Part shown: positions 1 through 6,452 of the stretch, in pieces
How positions within the stretch are numbered: the first letter of the stretch is position 1
Layout: each line of letters opens with the position of its first letter
From: CAZQEZ01 sp964592475
Lineage (GTDB): Bacteria > Bacteroidota > Bacteroidia > Cytophagales > Cyclobacteriaceae
Assembly (NCBI GenBank): GCA_964592475.1
Contig: CAZQEZ010000137.1
Location: 1-10,636 of the forward strand
Direction of reading: 5' to 3'
DNA: 10,636 nucleotides
Program-made: the position numbers and the translations under genes
The notes under the pieces: model-generated
What the model saw: only the letters and a program-made list of their open reading frames with translations
Databases searched by the model: none
Told to the model about the DNA's origin: nothing

Positions 1-684
1 TTTTAATTGCAATTCTCTATCAAATCCACCAACTGCATTTATACTTTTTATAATATTTTTAAATAATTGATAATTAAAAGCCATACCTGAGCCTATAATT
101 GCCGATGATTGACCTAACGCATAAAAGCCTTTTCTAAAAATATGATTATTAATACATTCTGTAAGTGCATCTAATAAAGCAAAAGATGTATTAGTATTCT
201 TGGCAGTACGATTACATTGAACTGCTAGAATATTATGATTAAATAAGTTATTAAGCTTATGCAAAAAACCTTTGTCCATCACATTATCAGAATCAAGTAC
301 TACCGCTATATCAGCTTTATCATCAAGCAGTTCTAGCGCCTCATTAAGGGACTTTACTTTAGTGCTTTTTTCAAAGTCGACTTCAATTAAATTAATAGGT
401 AATTTTTGTAATTTCTTTATTGTAGATTTTTTAAATTGGTCTGCTATTATTACAACTTCAAATTTTTCTTTTGGGTATTCTTGCTTCAATGCTTCTTGAG
501 CAGTAGAAATAATAACACTATCCTCTTTATACCCAGGAATAAATACTCTTATTCTTAAAAAGTATGAAGCATCTGTCGATAAAGGTTCTCTATAAAATAA
601 CCCTGCTATTGCATGAACTAAAATATAAATAACATTCAAAAAAAAATAAACGAATAAAATTATTTCTAATATACAAAATATCAT
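1..684 (-). CDS. Family 2 glycosyltransferase, membrane-anchored, C-terminus outside window
   Basis: The frame is open from an ATG at 684 to the left edge (228 residues, incomplete). Residues about 1-28 form one hydrophobic segment, followed by a GT-A style domain. It starts with the strand RVFIPGYKED (46-55), reaches a DSD metal/nucleotide-sugar motif (D131-D133) inside VVLDSDNVMDKGF, then GSGMAF (about 198-203) and VGGFDRELQLK at the edge, where GT2 enzymes carry the acceptor-side acidic motif. The expected role is transfer of a sugar from a nucleotide or lipid donor to a growing lipid-linked glycan at the cytoplasmic membrane. An in-frame stop lies at 700-702, so the ATG at 684 is the only normal start. 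The gene begins 11 bp after the UbiA-like gene and is the fourth gene of the polysaccharide operon. It looks more AT-rich than its neighbours. GT2 membership is secure; the sugar is unknown. Confidence 0.85.
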   Translation of the reverse strand, partial: MIFCILEIILFVYFFLNVIYILVHAIAGLFYREPLSTDASYFLRIRVFIPGYKEDSVIISTAQEALKQEYPKEKFEVVIIADQFKKSTIKKLQKLPINLIEVDFEKSTKVKSLNEALELLDDKADIAVVLDSDNVMDKGFLHKLNNLFNHNILAVQCNRTAKNTNTSFALLDALTECINNHIFRKGFYALGQSSAIIGSGMAFNYQLFKNIIKSINAVGGFDRELQLK

Positions 685-695
685 AATTATACGAA

Positions 696-1640
696 TTACC
701 TATATTGATCAAATAAAGAAAAATCAGGAAAATATATTATGAAAGCAAAACTAATCAACCATAGAAAAATAACAACATGAATGAATCTATCTTGGTACAA
801 TATCTTTGTTGGGGATCCACTGTCATTCTTTACAAAGGTAATCTGTAAATACCGCAAAACTCCTGCTAAGACAAACAAAAAAGTATGATAAAGTCTATGG
901 GTTCCAAATTGCTCATTTGTCAATGGAGATATACAATACATTAGATATGCTACTAAGGATATGGAAACTATTAAAGTGGTGGCTACAGTTAAAAAATCTA
1001 AATTATAATCTTTACTTACTTTTCTTAAATCTTTTCCCGACTTCATTTGTAAAACTACATCATCTCTCCTTTTAGCAAATGCTAAAAATAAAGCAAGCAA
1101 AAACACCATAATGGTTAACCAGGCAGAAACATGTACATTTACTAATGCACCACCAGCCCTTACTCTCAAAACAAAACCTATTGATACTAAAATTACATCT
1201 AGTATAGATATGTTCTTCAACCCAATGCTATAGCTTAAATTTAAAATAAAATATAACAATAAAATAAAAGCAAATTTGACATCTAATTGGGAAGCAATTA
1301 GAAAGCCACCAATGAATAATAAACAAGCTAGTATGATTGACTGAGTTTTATTGACCTCACCAATCGCTAAAGGCCTGAATTTTTTTACCGGATGAATTCT
1401 ATCTACTTCTACATCTTTTAAATCATTTAAAATATAAATACAACTAGCAATTAATGAAAAAGATAAAAAACCGAAAGAAGCTGTTAAAAGTTTATAGGAA
1501 TTTAAGATTTCGCCGGCAAAAAATAAAGGCACAAAAATAAATAAATTCTTTATCCATTGGTGAGGACGCATAAGTTTAAATAACCCACTTATACTTATAT
1601 TAAATATTTTTATATTAAATAATGTTGTCGTGATTTTCAT
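696..1640 (-). CDS. UbiA-family prenyltransferase, decaprenyl-phosphate phosphoribosyltransferase-like
   Basis: A 314-residue polytopic membrane protein with roughly eight or nine hydrophobic segments. The first motif, NDLKDVEVDRIHPVKKFRP (72-90), has the NDxxDxxxD Mg/diphosphate signature followed by R-x-H-P-x-K-x-F-R-P. That form is characteristic of the mycobacterial Rv3806c type of UbiA enzyme, which couples PRPP to polyprenyl phosphate, rather than of UbiA/MenA quinone enzymes. A second conserved stretch, YSIGLKNISILDV (137-149) and GFVLRVRAGG (155-164), also fits. By family knowledge the product would be polyprenyl-phosphoryl-phosphoribose, precursor of a lipid-linked ribo- or arabinofuranose donor. 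Its start codon overlaps the stop of the glycosylphosphotransferase gene (TAATG), so translation is coupled. The family motif LMRPHQWIKN begins at residue 23, which suits the chosen start. The reaction is inferred from motifs only. Confidence 0.85.
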   Translation of the reverse strand: MKITTTLFNIKIFNISISGLFKLMRPHQWIKNLFIFVPLFFAGEILNSYKLLTASFGFLSFSLIASCIYILNDLKDVEVDRIHPVKKFRPLAIGEVNKTQSIILACLLFIGGFLIASQLDVKFAFILLLYFILNLSYSIGLKNISILDVILVSIGFVLRVRAGGALVNVHVSAWLTIMVFLLALFLAFAKRRDDVVLQMKSGKDLRKVSKDYNLDFLTVATTLIVSISLVAYLMYCISPLTNEQFGTHRLYHTFLFVLAGVLRYLQITFVKNDSGSPTKILYQDRFIHVVIFLWLISFAFIIYFPDFSLFDQYR

Positions 1641-2737
1641 TAAACTAAAGCATTTTGCATCAACGCCGGAACAGTTTTCAATAATATCTTCAAATCAAAC
1701 CAAAAGCTGGCTCTATCAGCATAGGTTACATCCAAGGCTATACGCTCTTTTTCCGACATTTCTGCTTTACCCCGTTTGGTTACTTGCCAAAGACCTGTAA
1801 TACCTGCTGGTGCCAAAAATCGCCTCGCCCACATATCGGTTGTTAACTTTTCCGCTTCGTATAATGGTAATGGCCTATTGCCTACCAGTGACATGTCGCC
1901 TTTTAATACATTGAATAGCTGTGGCAGCTCATCAAGACTTGATCTGCGTAGAAATGAACCTAATTTAGTTATCCGTGGGTCATTATTGATTTTAACAAAA
2001 GATGGACTACCATTTTCACTGTATTGATTCATGTGCAATAATGAATATAATTCTTTATCAGCCCCCACTTTCATTGTTCTAAATTTGTAAAAATCAAAGA
2101 TGTGATAGCCAGTTCCTACTCTTTTACTTAGATAGAGTATAGGTCCTCGCGAATCTATTAAAACTGCTAAAGCAATTAAGAACATTACTGGTAAAAAGAA
2201 AATCATTAAAAGTAAGCTAATCATAATGTCGAAAACCCTCTTTCGTGTTATCAAACGATTATTTACTACTGTCATGGGATGATTTGCAGCAATTTTTACC
2301 TGATCACTTTTAATTTCTTTTAATAAAGAAATTCTTTCATGTAAATCATCAGCAGGCACATCTACTGGATAAAAATCGTCAATACCTGCTTCATAAGCCT
2401 GAATTCTATCCAAACTGTTATTTTCACTAGATAAAACAAGAAAGGGAATCTTGGCCAACTGAGCATTGCTTTTCAAGCTATTAAATAAGGCAATGGCATC
2501 TGTATCCGGAAGTTCCAGATCGCATATGATGGCATCGGGTAATTTGCTGGAGGCAAGGGCATTATACTTTAGCCATACATCGGCAGGAAATGATAAATTG
2601 AAAAAAAGTATTTCGTAATTATATTTGCCGAGCTCCTGGTATAAATCACGACGAAGATTGCCTATATAGATAACCCTTAGGCTGTCTTTTTCCTGAAATT
2701 TGTCAAACATTTGCTGATCGAGGCTCAAATTATGCAT
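1640..2737 (-). CDS. Priming glycosylphosphotransferase with N-terminal degenerate receiver domain
   Basis: A 365-residue two-domain protein. Residues about 20-140 have a receiver fold pattern with Asp at the phosphoacceptor place (D73 in IICDLELPD) and S103/S104 at the Thr/Ser place. The N-terminal acidic pair is replaced by YIGN (24-27), and the conserved Lys of the K-P motif is Val (V125, DDFYPVDVP). It therefore probably cannot be phosphorylated normally. Residues about 163-365 are a bacterial sugar transferase (small-PGT) domain: basic RKR (165-167), a re-entrant hydrophobic helix with P183, the YKFRTM motif (217-222), catalytic DE (D269-E270 in SSLDELPQL), GDMSLVGNRP and AGITGLWQV. This domain moves a sugar-1-phosphate from a UDP-sugar to undecaprenyl phosphate, the first step of exopolysaccharide assembly at the inner membrane. 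The start overlaps the response-regulator gene by 8 bp. Most WcaJ-type relatives instead carry a CoA-binding-like domain and extra membrane helices at the N-terminus. Confidence 0.92.
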   Translation of the reverse strand: MHNLSLDQQMFDKFQEKDSLRVIYIGNLRRDLYQELGKYNYEILFFNLSFPADVWLKYNALASSKLPDAIICDLELPDTDAIALFNSLKSNAQLAKIPFLVLSSENNSLDRIQAYEAGIDDFYPVDVPADDLHERISLLKEIKSDQVKIAANHPMTVVNNRLITRKRVFDIMISLLLMIFFLPVMFLIALAVLIDSRGPILYLSKRVGTGYHIFDFYKFRTMKVGADKELYSLLHMNQYSENGSPSFVKINNDPRITKLGSFLRRSSLDELPQLFNVLKGDMSLVGNRPLPLYEAEKLTTDMWARRFLAPAGITGLWQVTKRGKAEMSEKERIALDVTYADRASFWFDLKILLKTVPALMQNALV

Positions 2738-3155
2738 ACTTCACATTTTTTTGATTTGACAAAATATCAGCTATTTTTTCAGATAATTCTGATGGATTAA
2801 AAGGCTTAATCATAAAATCGCCAACTCCAGCCTCTGCACACTGTTTTTTTATGTCCCCATCATAAAATCCCGACAACACTATTATAGGAATATTCCTATA
2901 ATAACCACTTTTTTTTAAATGATTAATGAATTTAATTCCGTCTATCCTTGGCATATTGATATCAACTATTATCAGATCAGGAATTTCATTATTTTCTAAC
3001 CAAAATAATGCTTCATATCCATTTGCAACGGTTATTACTTTATAATACTTTTTAAGCATTATTTCAAGCAACATACGCAAACTCACGTCGTCATCAATTA
3101 CCAACACTCGTTGAGTAATACTCAATAGGTCTTTTTTAGCTAGTTTTTTTGCCAC
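2730..3155 (-). CDS. Single-domain response regulator (CheY-like)
   Basis: A 141-residue stand-alone receiver domain with a complete active site: acidic pair D21/D22 (IDDD), phosphoacceptor D65 in IIVDINMPRIDG, S95 in IIVLSGFYDG, and K117 in MIKPFNPSEL. There is no output domain. It should be phosphorylated by a histidine kinase not present here and act by protein contact. The start appears to be GTG at 3155-3153, because a TGA stop lies in frame two codons upstream and no ATG precedes the conserved VLVIDDD strand. A later TTG at residue 11 is an alternative. It is the first gene of the polysaccharide operon, and its last 8 bp overlap the start of the receiver-glycosylphosphotransferase fusion. 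This suggests that the two receiver domains work together, perhaps by pairing. That partnership is inference. Confidence 0.9.
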   Translation of the reverse strand: MAKKLAKKDLLSITQRVLVIDDDVSLRMLLEIMLKKYYKVITVANGYEALFWLENNEIPDLIIVDINMPRIDGIKFINHLKKSGYYRNIPIIVLSGFYDGDIKKQCAEAGVGDFMIKPFNPSELSEKIADILSNQKNVKYA

Positions 3156-3475
3156 AACTCAATATTTGAAAAACTAAAAAATAAAATTGTTTAGTTAAAA
3201 AGATTACATAGCTACTGGTGAATGTTTTTATAACTATCCTTAGAAATAATTGTAAAAAACACTGTAAATGTAAGTTATATACTCAAATTTTACAACATTA
3301 AAGAAGAAAAAAAATGTAATTTAATTGTTAATTCATCTTAACAATTAATAATCAGGTAGTTATAAGTATGCGAATTATGCAAAATAAAGAGGCCAACAAT
3401 GAAATCAACGTAATATTTGATCTTATTGAATAAAATTTAATACCAATAATAGTAATATGCAAATAAAATATTTTA
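3156..3475. other. Gene-free AT-rich region upstream of the polysaccharide operon
   Basis: These 320 bp contain no credible coding frame on either strand. They lie between the end of the patatin gene and the start of the response-regulator gene, both on the minus strand, so the operon promoter should be here. I found no clear TAnnTTTG/TTTG promoter pair. The only strong structure is the 11-bp inverted repeat at 3321-3348, listed separately. An AT-only 16-bp palindrome at 3462-3477 overlaps the patatin stop codon but has no other support. Confidence 0.7.
3321..3348 (-). terminator. Perfect 11-bp hairpin followed by T8 on the minus strand; terminator or attenuator
   Basis: TTAATTGTTAA at 3321-3331 and TTAACAATTAA at 3338-3348 are exact reverse complements separated by six bases. 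Read on the minus strand, the stem is followed by ATTACA and then eight T (A run at 3307-3314). It lies about 130 bp past the patatin stop and about 165 bp before the response-regulator start. It could terminate patatin transcription, act as a leader attenuator of the polysaccharide operon, or be a dimeric-regulator site. The stem is AT-rich and the T run is not immediately adjacent, so an intrinsic terminator is plausible but not certain. Confidence 0.45.
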
Positions 3476-4237
3476 TTATTTTAATACATGAATATTTTCA
3501 ATATTCTTTTGCCCACTGCGATAGCCGGCATCAAATATTTCTTGCATTTTACTTTGGTCAACCAATGAAATTCCTTTCAACTCCTGAGGCTCAATATACA
3601 CGTCGAGTTTCTCAATGTTCTTATTCGTATTACCCCATATGCCTAAATGAAGTATTCGCAACAGAATATCTTTCATACTATTTAGCTCGTGATCTTCGCC
3701 TATCGGATTTACGTTTATGCCGATCAAGTAGTCACACTTGCTCAGCAATGGTTCAACGGGCATATTACTGATCAAGCCCCCGTCTGCATGTAAATGACCA
3801 TTAATTTCTTCAGGATTAAAAACTAAAGGAACAGCAGAAGCAGCTTTTAAAGCAGGGAAAAGAGGACCTTTGTGGAAAACCGCCTTTTCTCCCAATGTTA
3901 AATTAGTGGTAGTCACGTACAATGGTATTTCTAACCCTTCAAATCTATCTACTTTGAAGTGCTGTTGAAACTCATCAAAAAGTTTATTCTTGCTAAGTAA
4001 ACCTTTTACCGGAAATTGAGGTCTTAAATGTTTGAAGGGGTTAGTGGATTTATAAAAATCAAATATTTCATCTGGTTCGTAACCATGAGCTATAAAAGCG
4101 CCGATTATCGCGCCAATACTTGTGCCAGCAATGAGGTCAAATTTAACGCCTGCTTCAGCCATTGCTTTCAATACTCCAAGGTGTGCAACACCTCTAATGG
4201 CTCCCCCTGAAAGTACTATCCCCGTTTTCGAATTCAT
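3476..4237 (-). CDS. Patatin-like phospholipase (RssA/YchK-type)
   Basis: A 253-residue protein made of one patatin domain. The oxyanion loop SGGAIRG (10-16) follows the first strand, the nucleophile elbow is GTSIG with S40, and the catalytic Asp is D152 in ADGGLISNMPVEPL. This is the Ser-Asp dyad of patatin lipid acyl hydrolases. It has no signal peptide and no outer-membrane barrel, so it resembles the short cytoplasmic RssA-like group rather than the secreted PlpD group. The likely activity is hydrolysis of phospholipid or lysophospholipid acyl esters; the substrate cannot be told. Start is ATG at 4237. It is transcribed alone, divergently from the lipoprotein gene across 94 bp, and is separated from the polysaccharide operon by 320 bp with a possible terminator. 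Confidence 0.92.
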   Translation of the reverse strand: MNSKTGIVLSGGAIRGVAHLGVLKAMAEAGVKFDLIAGTSIGAIIGAFIAHGYEPDEIFDFYKSTNPFKHLRPQFPVKGLLSKNKLFDEFQQHFKVDRFEGLEIPLYVTTTNLTLGEKAVFHKGPLFPALKAASAVPLVFNPEEINGHLHADGGLISNMPVEPLLSKCDYLIGINVNPIGEDHELNSMKDILLRILHLGIWGNTNKNIEKLDVYIEPQELKGISLVDQSKMQEIFDAGYRSGQKNIENIHVLK

Positions 4238-4271
4238 AAACTATTTTTTATATCTTGTGATTTATTTTAAC

Positions 4272-4289
4272 TTTAGCAAATTTAGCAAA
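4272..4289. repeat. Two tandem copies of TTTAGCAAA in the divergent intergenic region
   Basis: TTTAGCAAA occurs at 4272-4280 and immediately again at 4281-4289, between the divergent patatin and lipoprotein genes. On the minus strand the junction reads TAAATTTG (4284-4277), which fits the Bacteroidota -7 consensus TAnnTTTG and lies about 40 bp before the patatin ATG. No matching TTTG -33 box is seen at the right distance. It may be a promoter element, an operator, or replication slippage. Confidence 0.5.
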
Positions 4290-4331
4290 TTAACAACTAA
4301 TTCATTCTTTTGATTATTTTATAAAACCTCT

Positions 4332-5642
4332 ATGAAAACAACTAATTTAAACTTTATTTGGATTTTGTTATTTCTTGTTTCTTGTTCGCCTGAAACCGAA
4401 AAATCCTCTGAAAGTGAATTTCAGATAATAGCAGATACCAACAATGGCGGATTAATATTACCCGATGGCTTTAAAGCCTTGGTGGTAGTGGATAGTATAA
4501 TTACAGAAGGCGGACAAGCGCGCCAAATTGCTGTTAATGAAAATGGAGATATTTATGTTGTCTTGAGAAAAATGAATAATGGTGGCAGCATGGCTGCTTT
4601 AAGAGATACAACCGGCGATGGCAAGTCTGATATAATAGAATATTTTGGTGAGTATGCTGGCAGGGGGCTAGAACTCCATAATGGCTACTTGTATTTTGCT
4701 ACAGATACTTCCATTTATAGACAACAGCTTACTCCCGGAGAATTAGTGCCTCAAAGCGAGCCTGAATTGGTCGTGGGCAACTTTATCGACCAGGGAGCTC
4801 ACGCGGCCAAACCAATGGCTTTTGATAATGAAGGTAACCTATTTGTAACTATTGGCGCACCAGCCAACGCGTGCCAGGAACAAAGTCGTACTCCCGGATC
4901 ACCAGGTAAGGATCCATGTCCCCTTTTAGATCAGCATGGCGGCATCTGGAAATATTCTGCTTCGGAGACCAACCAGCACGCTTACGATGATGGCCAACGC
5001 TATGCCACGGGAATCAGACACGCGGTGGCTCTTACTTGGAACGATGACCTTAACCAACTTTTCGCTGTTCAACATGGTCGTGACCAACTTAACACATTAT
5101 TTCCAGATCATTATGATAATGAGGATAATGCTAATTTGCCAGCTGAGGAGTTTTTGAAAATTGATGAAGGAGACAACTTTGGTTGGCCATATTGCTACTT
5201 TGACGGATTAAATGATGTAAAAGAATTGGCTCCGGAATATGGTGGCGATGGCGAAAAAATAGGCAGATGTGAGCAATACGAAGATCCTATATATGCATTT
5301 CCGGCACACCTTGCGCCTAACGATTTACTCTTTTACCAAGCCTCTCAATTTCCGCAGAAATATCAAAATGGTGCGTTTGTAGCATTTCATGGTTCGTGGA
5401 ACCGAGCTCCCCTACCCCAGGAAGGATATAATATTGTGTTCTTATCTTTTCAAGATGGCGCACCTGTAGGAAATCACCAAGTTTTTGCCGGAGGTTTTGC
5501 CAATGAAGACTCTATTGGTTCTCCCGGTGATGCCGATTATCGCCCATGTGGAATTTCAGTAGGTTCTGATGGTTCTTTGTACGTAGTAGAATCTAATAAA
5601 GGGAAAGTATGGAGAATTTTTTATGATAAAAGTGACAATTAA
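4332..5642 (+). CDS. Lipoprotein, soluble sugar (sorbosone/glucose) dehydrogenase-like beta-propeller
   Basis: A 436-residue protein with a short lipoprotein signal: MKTTNLNF, a hydrophobic core, then LVSC with the lipidated Cys at C18. Several acidic residues follow shortly after (SPETEKSSESE), which could favour surface export in Bacteroidota; that is inference. The rest matches the GSDH/L-sorbosone dehydrogenase family, a six-bladed propeller that in known members binds PQQ. Visible landmarks are HNGYLYFATDTSIYR, HAAKPMAFDNEGNLFVTIG, TGIRHAVALTW, DEGDNFGWPYCYFDG, FHGSWNRAP and the C-terminal blade RPCGISVGSDGSLYVVE. Paired Cys residues (in ANACQE and DPCPL, and in WPYCYFDG and GRCEQY) suggest disulphides outside the cytoplasm. 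The likely role is periplasmic or surface oxidation of a sugar or aldehyde. No PQQ biosynthesis gene is nearby, so activity is uncertain. Confidence 0.88.
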   Translation: MKTTNLNFIWILLFLVSCSPETEKSSESEFQIIADTNNGGLILPDGFKALVVVDSIITEGGQARQIAVNENGDIYVVLRKMNNGGSMAALRDTTGDGKSDIIEYFGEYAGRGLELHNGYLYFATDTSIYRQQLTPGELVPQSEPELVVGNFIDQGAHAAKPMAFDNEGNLFVTIGAPANACQEQSRTPGSPGKDPCPLLDQHGGIWKYSASETNQHAYDDGQRYATGIRHAVALTWNDDLNQLFAVQHGRDQLNTLFPDHYDNEDNANLPAEEFLKIDEGDNFGWPYCYFDGLNDVKELAPEYGGDGEKIGRCEQYEDPIYAFPAHLAPNDLLFYQASQFPQKYQNGAFVAFHGSWNRAPLPQEGYNIVFLSFQDGAPVGNHQVFAGGFANEDSIGSPGDADYRPCGISVGSDGSLYVVESNKGKVWRIFYDKSDN

Positions 5643-5693
5643 TAATCATAATTAGATTGATAGCGTTAATATTTGTAACAAACTCCGAAAGCT

Positions 5694-6203
5694 ATGAATG
5701 ATTATCGCTGGTTTGCAATATATACTAACCCAAGAAGCGAAAAAAAAGCGAATAAGCTATTAAAGGAAAAAGACATTATAACTTATTTGCCATTAATAAA
5801 AAGACTTAAACAATGGAGCGATCGTAAAAAAATGGTAGAAGAGCCGCTAATACGGTCTTATTTATTTGTATATGCTTCAGAAAGAGAATATTTCAAGGTT
5901 CTTAATACACCCCACGTATCCCGGTTCATAACTTTTGAAGGAAGGGCTGTGCCAATACCTGAAAATCAAATACAGGTAATCAAAAAACTCTTGTCTACTG
6001 ACTTGGAAGTAGATGTTACCTCACAGGAACTTGAAGAGGGTGATACGATCAGAGTTGCAAAAGGACCCCTTTTGGGGATGGAGGGTGAGTTGATAAAATA
6101 TAAGCAGAGAAAAAGAGTGATAGTGAAACTGGAGCAAATCGGAAAGTCATTGATTGTCAACTTGCCTTTGGCATTCCTTGAGCCTGTTTCTCAAAGGATA
6201 TGA
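5694..6203 (+). CDS. UpxY/NusG-like transcription antitermination protein
   Basis: A 169-residue NusG paralogue. The NGN domain spans about residues 4-95, starting WFAIYTNPRSEKKANKLL and containing YLPLIKRLKQWSDRKK and PLIRSYLFVY. The KOW part spans about 113-160 (EEGDTIRVAKGPLLGMEGEL, then VIVKLEQIGKSLIVNLP). Length and motif order match the specialised UpxY/RfaH-type factors of Bacteroidota, which bind RNA polymerase and let it read through long polysaccharide operons. Such genes normally open the operon they control. This one is 51 bp downstream of the lipoprotein gene and is followed only by a convergent ABC gene, so it has no plus-strand target here. The polysaccharide operon at 1-3155 runs the other way. 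A TAATATTTG sequence at 5667-5675 is a weak promoter candidate with one extra base in the spacer. Confidence 0.93.
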   Translation: MNDYRWFAIYTNPRSEKKANKLLKEKDIITYLPLIKRLKQWSDRKKMVEEPLIRSYLFVYASEREYFKVLNTPHVSRFITFEGRAVPIPENQIQVIKKLLSTDLEVDVTSQELEEGDTIRVAKGPLLGMEGELIKYKQRKRVIVKLEQIGKSLIVNLPLAFLEPVSQRI

Positions 6204-6250
6204 ACTAAAAGGAATACTTGAAACAATATTATAATATTTCAATTTCATCA

Positions 6251-6277
6251 AAATATTAGAAAGAATATTTGCTTTTT
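6251..6277 (+). terminator. Possible weak terminator downstream of the NusG-like gene
   Basis: AAATATT (6251-6257) and AATATTT (6264-6270) form a perfect 7-bp stem with a six-base loop, followed after two bases by five T (6273-6277). It lies about 50 bp past the stop of the NusG-like gene. The stem is A/T only, so stability is low, and it may be chance in AT-rich DNA. Confidence 0.3.
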
Positions 6278-6331
6278 AACCACCCCCCCGGTCCGCCAGC
6301 AAACTTCCCCCTCTTTAACAACTAAGCATTT

Positions 6332-6403
6332 AATTGTGTGGATAAAGATTGTTAGAATAATGTAATAAAAAACAATAAGCAAAATTCCATTATCCACACA
6401 ATT
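6332..6403. promoter_or_regulatory. Perfect 14-bp inverted repeat carrying two DnaA boxes
   Basis: AATTGTGTGGATAA (6332-6345) and TTATCCACACAATT (6390-6403) are exact reverse complements, 44 bp apart. Each arm contains TTATCCACA, the strict high-affinity DnaA box: inverted at 6337-6345 and direct at 6390-6398. A shorter inverted pair, ATTGTT (6348-6353) and AACAAT (6371-6376), is nested inside. The element sits in the convergent gap between the NusG-like and ABC genes, beside a very AT-rich stretch (6216-6270) that includes the palindrome AATATTATAATATT (6225-6238). It is a candidate DnaA-binding locus (origin, titration or reactivation site). A long-loop bidirectional terminator is the main alternative, but no T run directly follows either arm; T7 lies 14 bases past the right arm. 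Confidence 0.5.
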
Positions 6404-6452
6404 TCAAATAGAACCCTTTTTTTACTATGAGTATCCGATTTTAAAACCCGAA

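Noticed and set aside
272..499. Open frame on the plus strand with many Ser codons
   Set aside because: It lies antisense inside the glycosyltransferase gene, is low in complexity and has no family pattern; it is a by-product of the real minus-strand frame.
1..3155. Mobile element or phage origin for the polysaccharide operon
   Set aside because: No transposase, integrase, terminal repeats or target duplication can be seen; AT-richness of the first gene alone is not enough.
3462..3477. 16-bp palindrome AATAAAATATTTTATT at the patatin stop
   Set aside because: It is made only of A and T in very AT-rich DNA, has no loop for a stable hairpin, and is expected by chance more often than the 11-bp hairpin nearby.
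3457..3771. Open frame of 104 codons on the plus strand
   Set aside because: It is almost entirely antisense to the patatin gene, whose catalytic motifs are intact, and its product shows no recognisable domain.
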